64,000 nucleotides of DNA from Ruminococcus_C callidus (GTDB lineage Bacteria; Bacillota; Clostridia; Oscillospirales; Ruminococcaceae): the NCBI RefSeq assembly GCF_049562855.1, contig NZ_CP186925.1:2170001-2234000 (forward strand), read 5' to 3'. The position numbers were made by a program, and so were the translations under genes. Below the pieces are notes generated by a model that worked only from the letters and a program-made list of their open reading frames with translations, was not told the origin of the DNA and did no database searches. Shown here piece by piece: positions 42,506-50,987 of the stretch (the stretch's first letter is position 1; the number at the start of each line of letters is the position of its first letter).

Positions 42506-43870
42506 TTAAAGGAAAATATACTTCAGCACGAACAGCACCGCCAGAACATACATCAGCGGTTTCACCTGCTTGCCCTTGCCGCAAACCAGATGCAGTACTA
42601 CATAGGAGATGATCCCGATGGAAATGCCCTCCGAGATGCTGTAGAACAGCGGCATTGCCACGATGCACAGGTATGCCGGAATGGCTTCCAGAAAGCTTTC
42701 TTCGGAGAATTTGATGTCCGGAATGGTGGTGAACATCAGGAAGCCGACGATGACCAGAGCCGGAGCCGTCGCAAAGGACGGAATGGCAATGAAGATCGGG
42801 GCAAACAGCATGGAGATCAGGAACAGCACCGCAGTGACTACCGCAGTCAGACCGGTTCTGCCGCCCTCTGCCACGCCGGCGGAGGATTCTACAAATGTGG
42901 TAGTGGTGGAAGTACCCAGAACTGCACCTGCGGAGGTGGCAACTGCATCTGCCATCAGTGCCGGCTTGATCTGGGGCAGCTTGCCGTCCTTGTCCAGCAT
43001 ATTGCCCTTGTTGCACACGCCGATCAGCGTGCCCAGTGTGTCGAAAATATCCACGAACAGGAACGAGAAGATAACCACGATAAAGTTCACAATGCTGACA
43101 CCGTCAAAGTCGAATTTGAAGCACTGCCCGAACGTATCGCCCAGTGCAGAGAAGTCGGTCATGGAAAATGCCGGCAGCAGGCTGTTATAGCCAGCCTCCG
43201 GATCTACAACGTACAAACCGGTCAGCTGGCAGAGAATGCCCAGCACCCATGTTGCCAGAATGCCGATCAGAATCGAGCCCTTCACCCGCTTGATGTACAG
43301 GAACGCGGTAAACAGGGTACCTATAATTGCCAGCAGGGCACAGATGCCGCCGGTACGGAAGTTGTCCGTAAAGGAAACGACTGTTACCAGCGTGGAATCA
43401 CTGTTGACAACAACACCGGCGTTCTGCAAGCCGATAAAGGCGATGTACACGCCGATACCAACGGAAACCGCTTTTTTCAGAGAAAGCGGAATGACGTTGA
43501 ACAATGCTTCCCGCACATTCGTCAGGGACAGCACAATAAAGACGATACCCTCCACGAACACGGCAAGCAGTGCCACCTGCCACGGATAGCCCATGTTACC
43601 GCAGACGGTATAGGCGAAAAAGGCGTTCAGTCCCATGCCGGCAGACAGGGCAAAGGGCAGATTTGCCATCATGCCCATACACATGGTGCCGAAGAATGAT
43701 GCCAGACAGGTTGCCAGCAGTACGGCAGTGGGATTCATGCCGGTCGAACTCAAAATGCTGGGGTTGACTGCCAGAATGTACGCCATTGTCATGAATGTAG
43801 TAACGCCGGCAATACACTCCGTCCTGACATTGGTGTTATGCTCTTTCAGGTGAAAAATCTTTTCAAACAT
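42506..43870 (-). CDS. NCS2 (AzgA/PbuG-type) purine base permease
   Basis: 454 residues with about 12-14 transmembrane segments. The motif TTFMTMAYILAVNPSILSSTG near 24-44 and FALSAGMGLNAFFAYTVC (about 72-90) are typical of the AzgA branch, which takes up adenine, guanine or hypoxanthine. It starts one base inside the hpt stop (TAATG), so it is translationally coupled to the enzyme that would use its substrate. Last gene of the salvage operon. Confidence 0.92.
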   Translation of the reverse strand: MFEKIFHLKEHNTNVRTECIAGVTTFMTMAYILAVNPSILSSTGMNPTAVLLATCLASFFGTMCMGMMANLPFALSAGMGLNAFFAYTVCGNMGYPWQVALLAVFVEGIVFIVLSLTNVREALFNVIPLSLKKAVSVGIGVYIAFIGLQNAGVVVNSDSTLVTVVSFTDNFRTGGICALLAIIGTLFTAFLYIKRVKGSILIGILATWVLGILCQLTGLYVVDPEAGYNSLLPAFSMTDFSALGDTFGQCFKFDFDGVSIVNFIVVIFSFLFVDIFDTLGTLIGVCNKGNMLDKDGKLPQIKPALMADAVATSAGAVLGTSTTTTFVESSAGVAEGGRTGLTAVVTAVLFLISMLFAPIFIAIPSFATAPALVIVGFLMFTTIPDIKFSEESFLEAIPAYLCIVAMPLFYSISEGISIGIISYVVLHLVCGKGKQVKPLMYVLAVLFVLKYIFL

Positions 43871-44421
43871 TATACTTCTTCTCCTTCATCATATTCCGCA
43901 ATATACGGCAGATTGCGATAGATCTCGCCGCAGTCCAGTCCATAGCCGATCACAAAATGATCCGGAATGGTAAACAGGGAAATGTCTGCGTCCAGCTTTA
44001 CCAGACGGCGTTCCGGCTTGTCCAGCAGGGTGATGACTTTCAGCGAAAGCGGGTTTCTCGCTTTCAGCAGCTTCAGCACGTCGTTCAGGGTTCTGCCGGT
44101 GTCGATGATGTCCTCGGCAATGATGACATGATAGCCGCTGATGTCCTGCATCAGATCCATGGTGATCTTGACGATGCCGGAAGAAGATGTGCCGTTGTAA
44201 TAGCTCTTGGCACACATGAAAGCCGTTTCACAGGGAATGGTAATAGCACGGCACAGGTCTGCCATAAACACGAATGCCCCGTTGAGGATACTCACCAGCA
44301 GCAGCGGCTTGCCCTCGTATTCCCGACTGATCTGTGCACCCACTTCCTGAATTTTGTCCTGTATCTCCTGTTCTGTGATCAGGACGCGTTTGATCTTCTT
44401 CTGAAATTCCTGTGTTGTCAT
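43870..44421 (-). CDS. hpt: Hypoxanthine-guanine phosphoribosyltransferase
   Basis: Makes IMP or GMP from the bases and PRPP, 183 residues. The PRPP loop VIIAEDIIDTGRTLNDVL (about 98-115) and the IPDHFVIGYGLDCGEIYRNL end are standard. It lies 15 bases after the GGDEF gene and overlaps the permease gene. Confidence 0.96.
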   Translation of the reverse strand: MTTQEFQKKIKRVLITEQEIQDKIQEVGAQISREYEGKPLLLVSILNGAFVFMADLCRAITIPCETAFMCAKSYYNGTSSSGIVKITMDLMQDISGYHVIIAEDIIDTGRTLNDVLKLLKARNPLSLKVITLLDKPERRLVKLDADISLFTIPDHFVIGYGLDCGEIYRNLPYIAEYDEGEEV

Positions 44422-44436
44422 AACAAAACTCCTTTA

Positions 44437-46050
44437 CTACTCTGTCCGTACAGCTTTCATGGCACGTTTATTTTCATACATACGCTTATCTGCCAGTTTA
44501 TAAAGATCCTTATAGGAACGGCTGCCCACCTCTTTCACAAAGGCATAGCCCACCGCTGTTCCCAGCTGCCATACACCGTGTTCGTTTTCCTGATTGAATA
44601 CAGTGATCTGTTCCCACATATCTGCAATGATCTTTTTTACCCGTTCTTCATCAGTATTATAGATAATGCTGATAAACTCGTCGCCGCCGCTTCTGCCGAT
44701 AAAATTGCCTGCGGGAATGCTGTTTCGCAGCACTTCGGCGAACTTTGCGATCATCTGATCGCCGGCATCATGTCCGCAATTGTCGTTGGTTTTTTTCAAA
44801 CCGTTCAGGTCGAACATCATAAAGCACAGCCGGTCATCCGGTGCGATTCCCATATGGATCAGTTCGTTGCACTTGTTCCGATTATACAGACCAGTCGCTT
44901 TGTCACGGAACAGCTTGTCCTGTGCATTACGAAGCGTAAGAATTCCAATTACCACGATGTACACGACAATGCCGATCATGGTGAAAAACATCAAATTGGA
45001 AGAATGCCATATCAAAAAGCAAAGCACATCCAGCGAGATCGACAGCATCAGGCAAATTACCGAAGCCATAAACAGCTTGTGCCGCATGTCGTTTCTGTGC
45101 CGGGGATAAATGACGAACTCCAATACGATCATAAAAATTGCTTCTGCCAGAATCAGATAGACAAAGAGGCCCTGTGATTCCCGCAGTGCCACGATCCGCA
45201 GCAGGTGCAGCAGACCCGCTATCGCCGCCAGCACAGCATTGCCGATCATCAGCCCGTACATTGCCCTCTGAATGGTGCTGTGCGGTCGGGCAGAAATATT
45301 GATGTACATGGCCACGAAAAATGGCAGCAGCAGTATGGCGATGCTGCTTAAATAAGAAAAAAACCGCACATGTGCCGGCAACAGCCATGTGATCAGACAG
45401 GTGTCTGAAATTTTCCAGCACCCCACCAGCACGGAAACCATGCCCAATGACGAAAGATTCAGACGGATCCGCATTTTGACACGATAGTAGAACGCAATGC
45501 CCAGATAGATAATACCGAATAAAATCAGAAATATCCCGAAAAAGCAAAAAACTGCATCCTGTTTCAAAATCTTCCAGAACAGCGGATACTGGCTGCCCTC
45601 ATAAAACGTCACAGCACGTTTGACAGTTGCGGCATACAGCGGCTGCAGCTCTACGGTGACTTCCTTTCCGTTGTCTGCACGAAGCAGTGTCAGATTGACC
45701 CAATAACAGCCCGTGGCACTGACTTTGTTGGTTTCGATGCGATGCTTGTCAAAGACCAGTTCTCCGTTGATATAGACCTTGGTATTGCTGTTGATAACAT
45801 AAAACATCAGCTGCTTTTCCGTCAGATTGTTGTCCAGCGTAAAGTGAAACTCTCTGGTCACGCCCTGCGGAGCCGCTACATCAGAGCGGGTTTCTTCTGC
45901 CACTTCCTGTACCTCTTTACAGGTCGGCATGGCACGCTGTTCTGCAATCAGTCCGCCATTAGGGTTTTCCAAAAAAAAGCCCAGACAGAGCAGGATCATT
46001 GCTGCCAAAAACAAAGCAATATGTACCAGATACGTATACTTTTTTGTCAT
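44437..46050 (-). CDS. Membrane diguanylate cyclase (GGDEF)
   Basis: 537 residues. One N-terminal transmembrane segment (about 8-26), an extracytoplasmic beta-rich sensor domain (about 50-150), then seven or so transmembrane segments (about 165-375) in a 7TMR-DISM-like layout, and a cytoplasmic GGDEF domain (about 385-537). The active-site motif RSGGDEF is intact, with GLYNRNKC and FDLNGLKKTND upstream; no RxxD inhibitory site precedes it. Predicted to make cyclic di-GMP from two GTP. It is embedded between pbuX and hpt in the purine salvage operon, which is unusual. Confidence 0.92.
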   Translation of the reverse strand: MTKKYTYLVHIALFLAAMILLCLGFFLENPNGGLIAEQRAMPTCKEVQEVAEETRSDVAAPQGVTREFHFTLDNNLTEKQLMFYVINSNTKVYINGELVFDKHRIETNKVSATGCYWVNLTLLRADNGKEVTVELQPLYAATVKRAVTFYEGSQYPLFWKILKQDAVFCFFGIFLILFGIIYLGIAFYYRVKMRIRLNLSSLGMVSVLVGCWKISDTCLITWLLPAHVRFFSYLSSIAILLLPFFVAMYINISARPHSTIQRAMYGLMIGNAVLAAIAGLLHLLRIVALRESQGLFVYLILAEAIFMIVLEFVIYPRHRNDMRHKLFMASVICLMLSISLDVLCFLIWHSSNLMFFTMIGIVVYIVVIGILTLRNAQDKLFRDKATGLYNRNKCNELIHMGIAPDDRLCFMMFDLNGLKKTNDNCGHDAGDQMIAKFAEVLRNSIPAGNFIGRSGGDEFISIIYNTDEERVKKIIADMWEQITVFNQENEHGVWQLGTAVGYAFVKEVGSRSYKDLYKLADKRMYENKRAMKAVRTE

Positions 46051-46093
46051 TGCACCACCTCCTGTGAAACAAAACCAGATACTGCACAGGCTC

Positions 46094-47476
46094 TTATGCC
46101 TTTTTCTTTTTCTGTTCGGTCACCTTTTCTGCCTCCATATTTTTCGGCAGCACCAGATTCAGCAGGATCGACACCAGAAATACCACGGCAACACAGTTCT
46201 GTGCAAAGACATTCTGCACCATCCGGGGGAAAATCGCAAACAGATCTGCACATTCGGTAAAGCCCAGACCGATGCTCAGGGACAGTGCGGCAATAATCAT
46301 ATTCCGCTGGGTAAAGCCGCACTTGCTGATCATCTGCAAGCCGCTGACTACAATGGTGCCAAACATCATAATGGTACAGCCGCCCAGCACTGCGTCCGGC
46401 AGCGTTGCCAGCAGTGCTCCGAAGAACGGGAAAATGCCGGCAAGGATCATGATCACGGCTCCGATGGCAATGGTGAACCGGTTTACCACTTTGGTCATTG
46501 CCACCAGTCCCACGTTCTGGCTGAACGAAGTGATCGGCATGCAGCCGAACACGGAGGAAAGGGAGCTGACAAAGCCGTCACAGGCAATCGAACCGGAGGT
46601 TTCCTGCGGGGTCACGTCACGATCCAGACCAGAGGCAGCCAGTGCCGAGGTATCCCCAATGGTTTCCGTGGCAGACACCAGGAAGATCAGCACCACCGAC
46701 ACAATGGCATCAGCGTGGAACTCCATGCGGAACGGCATCAGGTGTGGAACCGCAATGACCGAGGTTTCCCGCAGGGCGGAGAAATCGACCTTTCCCATAA
46801 ACACCGCGAGAATATAGCCCACTACCAGACCAAACAGCACGGACAGCTGCTTGAAGTAGGACTTCGCGAAAATGTGGAACAGGATACAGCAGAGCAGCGT
46901 TACAGAGCCGAGGATCCAGTTTTCCGCAGAGCCGAAATCTGCACTGCCGCTGCCGCCGCCGAAAGAGGTTGCTCCGACTGTCAGCAGCGAAAAGCCGATT
47001 GCCGTGACCACGCTGGCGGACACGATCGGGGCAATGACCCTGATCCAGAACTTCGCAAAAAGCCCCAGTATGCCCTCCACAATGCCGCCGATGAGCACGG
47101 CTCCCATAATCGCTCCATAGCCGTATTGGGCACCGATAAAGCACAGCACCGACACAAAGGTGAAGCTGATGCCCATGACGATCGGCAGTCCGGAACCAAT
47201 TTTATGGAAAATCGGGAACAGCTGCACCAGCGTGCCGATACCGGCAATCAGCATGGCACTCTGGATCAGCATTGCCATATCAGAAGCCGCCAGTCCGCAG
47301 GCTCCGCCTACGATCAGGATCGGGGCAATATTTGCCACGAACATGGCGAGGATATGCTGCAAGCCAAAGGGAATCGCCTTATGCACCGGCACCATGCCGT
47401 TCAGCTGGTACAGGTTCGTAATGGAAGCTTCCCCCATCGCCTGTTTCACGCGGGCTGAAAATTTTTGTTTTTCCAT
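46094..47476 (-). CDS. pbuX: NCS2 xanthine permease
   Basis: 460 residues with about 14 transmembrane segments. The motifs GLQHILAMFVANIAPILIV (about 38-56) and SATETIGDTSALAASG (about 265-280) define the UraA/XanP branch. The assignment to xanthine rests on its position 14 bases after xpt, as in Bacillus. It starts at ATG 47476. Confidence 0.92.
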   Translation of the reverse strand: MEKQKFSARVKQAMGEASITNLYQLNGMVPVHKAIPFGLQHILAMFVANIAPILIVGGACGLAASDMAMLIQSAMLIAGIGTLVQLFPIFHKIGSGLPIVMGISFTFVSVLCFIGAQYGYGAIMGAVLIGGIVEGILGLFAKFWIRVIAPIVSASVVTAIGFSLLTVGATSFGGGSGSADFGSAENWILGSVTLLCCILFHIFAKSYFKQLSVLFGLVVGYILAVFMGKVDFSALRETSVIAVPHLMPFRMEFHADAIVSVVLIFLVSATETIGDTSALAASGLDRDVTPQETSGSIACDGFVSSLSSVFGCMPITSFSQNVGLVAMTKVVNRFTIAIGAVIMILAGIFPFFGALLATLPDAVLGGCTIMMFGTIVVSGLQMISKCGFTQRNMIIAALSLSIGLGFTECADLFAIFPRMVQNVFAQNCVAVVFLVSILLNLVLPKNMEAEKVTEQKKKKA

Positions 47477-47490
47477 TTGTCCGCCGCCTT

Positions 47491-48075
47491 TCAGTTCTGT
47501 TCCCGAAAGACAATGGTGCCGGTGGAAGCGTCCATACTGTCTACGATTGCCAGAGATTCCAGCGGATAGCCCAGATTCCGGATAATGCGTCCGCCCTGCT
47601 GGAAGCCCTTTTCTACAGCAATGCCGATGCCCTCAACGGTTGCACCCGCCTGTGCCACAATGGAGATCAGTCCTTGCAGGGCACAGCCGTTTGCCAGAAA
47701 ATCATCGATGATCAGCACCTTGTCCTCGGGGTGCAGAAACTTTTTCGAAACGATCACCTGATTTTTGCACTTGTGGGTGAACGATTCCACCTCTGCCACG
47801 TAGACCGCACCGTCAATGTTGACGCTCTTGGACTTCTTGGCGAACACCACCGGCACGTGGAAACAGCTTGCCACGATACAGGCGATACCGATACCGGAAG
47901 CCTCAATGGTCAGGATCTTGTTGATCTCCTTGTCTGCAAAGCGGCGTTTGAACTCCTCCCCCATTTGCTGGAACAGGGTCACGTCCATCTGGTGATTCAG
48001 AAAGCTGTCCACTTTCAGAATGTTGCCTTCCTTGACGATACCGTCCTTTACGATTCTTTCCTCTAAAAAATTCAT
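47491..48075 (-). CDS. xpt: Xanthine phosphoribosyltransferase
   Basis: Converts xanthine and PRPP to XMP, 194 residues. KVDSFLNHQMDVTLFQQMGE at the N-terminus and the PRPP loop VLIIDDFLANGCALQGL (about 123-139) are typical. First gene of the salvage operon. Its leader of about 110 bases does not contain a purine riboswitch; it has a CACCG/CGGTG hairpin within a degenerate repeat copy instead. Confidence 0.96.
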   Translation of the reverse strand: MNFLEERIVKDGIVKEGNILKVDSFLNHQMDVTLFQQMGEEFKRRFADKEINKILTIEASGIGIACIVASCFHVPVVFAKKSKSVNIDGAVYVAEVESFTHKCKNQVIVSKKFLHPEDKVLIIDDFLANGCALQGLISIVAQAGATVEGIGIAVEKGFQQGGRIIRNLGYPLESLAIVDSMDASTGTIVFREQN

Positions 48076-48118
48076 GTCACTCGTTCCTTCCTCGGCATTT
48101 TGTCAGCATCTGTGCAGA

Positions 48119-48158
48119 GGCAGCACCGCACAAAACTTATGCAAAATCGGTGCTTTCC
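48119..48158. repeat. Degenerate palindromic element in the xpt leader
   Basis: GGCAGCACCGCACAAAAC ... CGGTGCTTTCC keeps both ends of the family in a 40-base form. The resulting hairpin sits in the xpt leader, between promoter and start. Confidence 0.55.
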
Positions 48159-48190
48159 AAACAGACACAGACGATAAATATATGTAGCTT

Positions 48191-48219
48191 ATTATACCAT
48201 TCTCTGCCGGAAAAGTCAA
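48191..48219 (-). promoter_or_regulatory. Sigma-A promoter for the xpt-pbuX-GGDEF-hpt-permease operon
   Basis: TTGACT, 17 bases, TATAAT on the minus strand, about 115 bases before xpt. It is the only strong promoter seen for the five-gene run. Confidence 0.85.
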
Positions 48220-48280
48220 TTCGAAATCCGGCGGATTTCGCAGAAGTTTTTGGATTCTTTACGGTTTTTCTGTTTTTCAG

Positions 48281-48401
48281 AGGGAAACACTGCATAAAGC
48301 TTGTGCGTAAGATGCGTCGTCAGATTTCTGGGCAATATGACGGAAAATCTGCAAGCAGATTGCGTGCAAAGCCGTCAGGCGGGCTTTATGCAGTGCTTCC
48401 T
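48281..48401 (-). repeat. Palindromic element, copy 9 (type B), left bracket of the SMI1 islet
   Basis: Ends AGGGAAACACTGCATAAAG and CTTTATGCAGTGCTTCC. It is 120 bases and differs at one base from the copy at 49334-49453, in the same (minus) orientation. The TA flank is missing here. Confidence 0.92.
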
Positions 48402-48535
48402 GAATTCACAAAAAGCTTCTCTATCCCCTCGGGTATGAAATGGCTGAAACAAATTTCCGCTTGCAAGCCTTTCACTGATTTATCGTTCTGATTTTGTGCA
48501 TCGTGACGATTTCGAGAAATGCTGCCTACTTTTGC

Positions 48536-48591
48536 TTGACACTTACGCTGGATATTTTATGCTGGATATTTTTTGTAGAGTATGGTATAAT
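48536..48591 (+). promoter_or_regulatory. Candidate promoters for the SMI1/KNR4 gene
   Basis: TTGACA at 48536-48541 with TATGCT 17 bases on, and a second -10 TATAAT at 48586-48591. The motif GCTGGATATTTT occurs twice in tandem between them (48548-48572). The rest of 48402-48709 holds no gene that I can support. Confidence 0.5.
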
Positions 48592-48709
48592 GAAAGTGAT
48601 TCAATCAAGAAAAACCACTGTTCTAAGGTGCTGATACCTGTTATTTATGGAGAGGGTGGTTGTGTTGATTGTATAATAAAATTTTAATAATTAAAAAGGA
48701 AATACTATT

Positions 48710-49240
48710 ATGAATATTCCTCACAATAGTTTAATGGAGAAAATCAAAGAACTTGTGTGCTTATGCGAACAGATTGCATCTGATTATGGTGACGATGCTT
48801 CATGGTTCAAACAACCTGCATCAGATGAAATGATTTCTAATTGGGAAAATAAACACAATGTTTTTATTCCTGAAACATATAAAGAATGGTTAAGTTTCAC
48901 GAATGAAGCACAAATTAGAAACTCATTGGCACATTTTTATGGGCCGGACAAGTTTGTTATGAACTCTGGAGACTTACCAGAAGACTTGATTGTAATTGCA
49001 GATTTAATAGGTGATGGTGAACAATTATGTTTTTCAAAAATAACAAGGAATTTTGTTTGGGTTGACCATGGTGAGTTAGAAATAATAGATGATTTTGGTG
49101 CCGTTTTAAGTGAAATAATTAGAATGCTTAAGCCCAAAAGCTGCTTATCTCCTGAAATGAAAGAATTATTAATGAATATGGTTAAAAATAATAGCCAGGA
49201 TAAAAAGAGAAATAATGGCAATGAAAGAAATAACAGATGA
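48710..49240 (+). CDS. SMI1/KNR4 family protein (likely immunity protein)
   Basis: 176 residues. The region from about 28 to 150 fits the SMI1_KNR4 fold: an SDEMISNWENKHNVFIPETY entry helix and loop, KEWLSFTNEA, then beta strands through VWVDHGELEIIDDFG. In bacteria these proteins are mostly immunity partners of polymorphic toxins and contact-dependent inhibition systems. The gene is much more AT-rich than its neighbours, and the C-terminus is Lys/Asn-rich and poorly ordered, so the gene is probably acquired. No cognate toxin is seen. It overlaps a truncated ORF downstream. Confidence 0.82.
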   Translation: MNIPHNSLMEKIKELVCLCEQIASDYGDDASWFKQPASDEMISNWENKHNVFIPETYKEWLSFTNEAQIRNSLAHFYGPDKFVMNSGDLPEDLIVIADLIGDGEQLCFSKITRNFVWVDHGELEIIDDFGAVLSEIIRMLKPKSCLSPEMKELLMNMVKNNSQDKKRNNGNERNNR

Positions 49241-49457
49241 TTTTAATAGTTTATTCTTAGATGCTCGTAAAGAGTATTTGGAAGCATTAAAGGCAGAATC
49301 TAAAACACAATACGATAAGTTTATTAAAGACTTAGGGAAACACTGCATAAAGCTTGTGCGTAAGATGCGTCGTCAGATTTCTGGGCAATATGACGGAAAA
49401 TCTGCAAGCAGATTGCGTGCAAAGCCGTCAGGCAGGCTTTATGCAGTGCTTCCATAG
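49215..49457 (+). pseudogene. ORF truncated by a repeat element
   Basis: The first 40 codons (MKEITDDFNSLFLDARKEYL onwards) are AT-rich and look coding, overlapping the end of the SMI1 gene. From 49333 the frame runs through the palindromic element for 40 further codons until its end. The remainder of the original gene is not found after the element, so both insertion and deletion seem to have occurred. The repeat-derived part should not be read as a real domain. Function unknown; by position it may have been a second toxin/immunity gene. Confidence 0.65.
49333..49456 (-). repeat. Palindromic element, copy 10 (type B), right bracket of the SMI1 islet
   Basis: Ends TTAGGGAAACACTG and CAGTGCTTCCATA, flanked by TA; one mismatch to the copy at 48281. 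It lies inside the reading frame that begins at 49215. Confidence 0.92.
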
Positions 49458-49464
49458 GGTAACA

Positions 49465-49503
49465 ATAAAATAAAACGACCGCAAGCCGGAAAGCCGCGGT
49501 CGT
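49465..49503 (-). terminator. Intrinsic terminator of the suf operon
   Basis: Minus-strand stem ACGACCGC / GCGGTCGT followed by TTTATTTTATT, 45 bases after the stop of the TtcA-like gene. Confidence 0.85.
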
Positions 49504-49547
49504 CTGGGGATCTTCTGTGGTGAATGGAGTCCATTTTTTGAAATGGT

Positions 49548-50690
49548 CTACTCATTCCGATAATCGTCCAGAAAGCTATGCACCACGTGATCTTTCTGGT
49601 ACGAAATGATTTTGTTCAGGTTGATATTCTCCACGCTGCGGAAAATGTTCTTTTCGATCTGCGGATTTTCCTCTGCCAGCTTGGCGATCAGCTGCTTCAC
49701 CACCATACGCTTGGAAACCGTCCGTTCGTCAGGATCACAGGTAGTGCAGGTGTCCGTGAAGTGGCAGGCACACTGGATAAACTGCAAGTCGTGATACCGA
49801 CACCAGTGCTTGATGTCGGCTTCCCGAATCAGGTACATGGGGCGAATCAGCTGCATGCCCTCGAAATTGGCACTGTGCAGCTTCGGCATCATGGTTTCCA
49901 CCTGTCCGCCGTAGATCATGCTCATGAGAATCGTTTCAATGACATCGTCAAAATGGTGTCCCAGAGCGATCTTATTACAGCCCAGTTCCTTTGCCTTGTT
50001 ATACAAATGTCCACGCCGCATACGGGCACAGAGATAGCAGGGGTTATTCTGCACGTGATACACCGAATCAAAAATATTGGTTTCGAACACGGTAATGGGA
50101 ATTTGCAGCAGCTTGGCGTTGGATTCGATGATCTGCCGGTTCTCGGCACTATAGCCGGGATCCATGACCAGAAAGACCAGTTCAAAGGGAAATTTCCCGT
50201 GCCGCTGAATCTCCTGAAACAGCTTCGCCATGAGCATCGAGTCCTTGCCGCCGGAAATACACACGGCAATGCGGTCGTTGGGCTGAATCAGGTCATAGGT
50301 CTTGATTGCCTTGGCAAACCGGCTGAAGATCACCCGATGAAACTTTTTCCGCAGTCCCTGTTCCACTTCGGCAGCCTTTTCGTTTTTGGTTTCCCGCCGG
50401 ATCTTCTCCTGAAGCCACTTGACATAGCCGCCCACCAGATTCACTGCCGCGTAGCCTTCTTCCCGCAGCTGTTCCGCCACATCAGCACTCAGGATACCGC
50501 TGCGGCAGTAGATCACCAGTGTTTTATCCTTGGGCAGATTCTCGTGAGAGGCTTCCAGTTCCTTTTGCGGGATCAGCACTGCCCCGTCGATATGCCCCAG
50601 AGCAAACGCCGTACTGTCCCGCATGTCGATGATCTGACAGGCAGACGGCTCCATGGCTGCCAGTTCCTGTATTGTGATTTCTTCTATCAT
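49548..50690 (-). CDS. Rhodanese - TtcA-type tRNA thiolation enzyme fusion
   Basis: 380 residues. The N-terminal rhodanese domain (about 1-95) has the sulfur-carrying Cys in VIYCRSGI (about 62); an adenylating PP-loop domain follows with ISGGKDSM (about 145-152) and the TtcA-type cysteines NPCYLCARMRRG (about 218-229) and a later CTTC group (about 309-312). TtcA enzymes hold an Fe-S cluster and make 2-thiocytidine at tRNA position 32; rhodanese domains hand on persulfide sulfur. Position at the end of the suf operon suggests a direct sulfur and cluster supply (inference). ATG 50690 follows GTGAGG. Confidence 0.88.
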   Translation of the reverse strand: MIEEITIQELAAMEPSACQIIDMRDSTAFALGHIDGAVLIPQKELEASHENLPKDKTLVIYCRSGILSADVAEQLREEGYAAVNLVGGYVKWLQEKIRRETKNEKAAEVEQGLRKKFHRVIFSRFAKAIKTYDLIQPNDRIAVCISGGKDSMLMAKLFQEIQRHGKFPFELVFLVMDPGYSAENRQIIESNAKLLQIPITVFETNIFDSVYHVQNNPCYLCARMRRGHLYNKAKELGCNKIALGHHFDDVIETILMSMIYGGQVETMMPKLHSANFEGMQLIRPMYLIREADIKHWCRYHDLQFIQCACHFTDTCTTCDPDERTVSKRMVVKQLIAKLAEENPQIEKNIFRSVENINLNKIISYQKDHVVHSFLDDYRNE

Positions 50691-50727
50691 GTACTTACCT
50701 CACCAAACCGCGGTGATACGCGGCGTT

Positions 50728-50907
50728 TCATTCTGAAATTTCTTTTTCTCCGTCGATATACGGCTGGAAATAGCTGTCCACCAGACCGCCGCCCAGATTG
50801 TCACAGCCGTTGCAGAATTCACAGGTCTGTCCGCAGACCTGCAGCGACTGATTCACAATACGGATTCGTTCTTCCCGTGTGGTATCTTTGATCAATATGG
50901 ATTGCAT
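50728..50907 (-). CDS. Small cysteine-rich protein of the suf operon
   Basis: 59 residues. After a basic helix (TREERIRIVNQSLQV) four cysteines lie in CGQTCEFCNGC, followed by the end GLVDSYFQPYIDGEKEI. Similar proteins follow sufU in other Clostridial operons as far as I recall; their job is unknown. The cysteines could hold a metal or cluster. ATG 50907 follows GGGAGG. Confidence 0.78.
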   Translation of the reverse strand: MQSILIKDTTREERIRIVNQSLQVCGQTCEFCNGCDNLGGGLVDSYFQPYIDGEKEISE

Positions 50908-50922
50908 GATGATTCCTCCCAT

Positions 50923-50962
50923 AGAAAAACCTGCTTTCAGTGGCATTCCACGAAAACAGGTT
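50923..50962 (-). terminator. Terminator-like hairpin between sufU and the small Cys-rich gene
   Basis: Minus-strand stem AACCTG-TTTC / GAAA-CAGGTT (one bulge) followed by TTTCT, directly before the ribosome site of the small gene. It could lower expression of the last two genes relative to sufBCDSU. Confidence 0.55.
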
Positions 50963-50987
50963 CTCAGACAGCACCTATGCATACGCT

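Noticed and set aside
44437..44800. Product-inhibition (RxxD) site in the GGDEF domain
   Set aside because: The residues before SGGDEF do not contain RxxD at the required position.
48076..48190. Purine riboswitch before xpt
   Set aside because: Expected from Bacillus, but the conserved core and paired loops are not present; the leader holds only a degenerate repeat hairpin.
48281..49456. CRISPR array from the regularly occurring short repeats
   Set aside because: Copies are 1 kb or more apart, palindromic over their full length, and scattered over the whole window without spacers of constant size.
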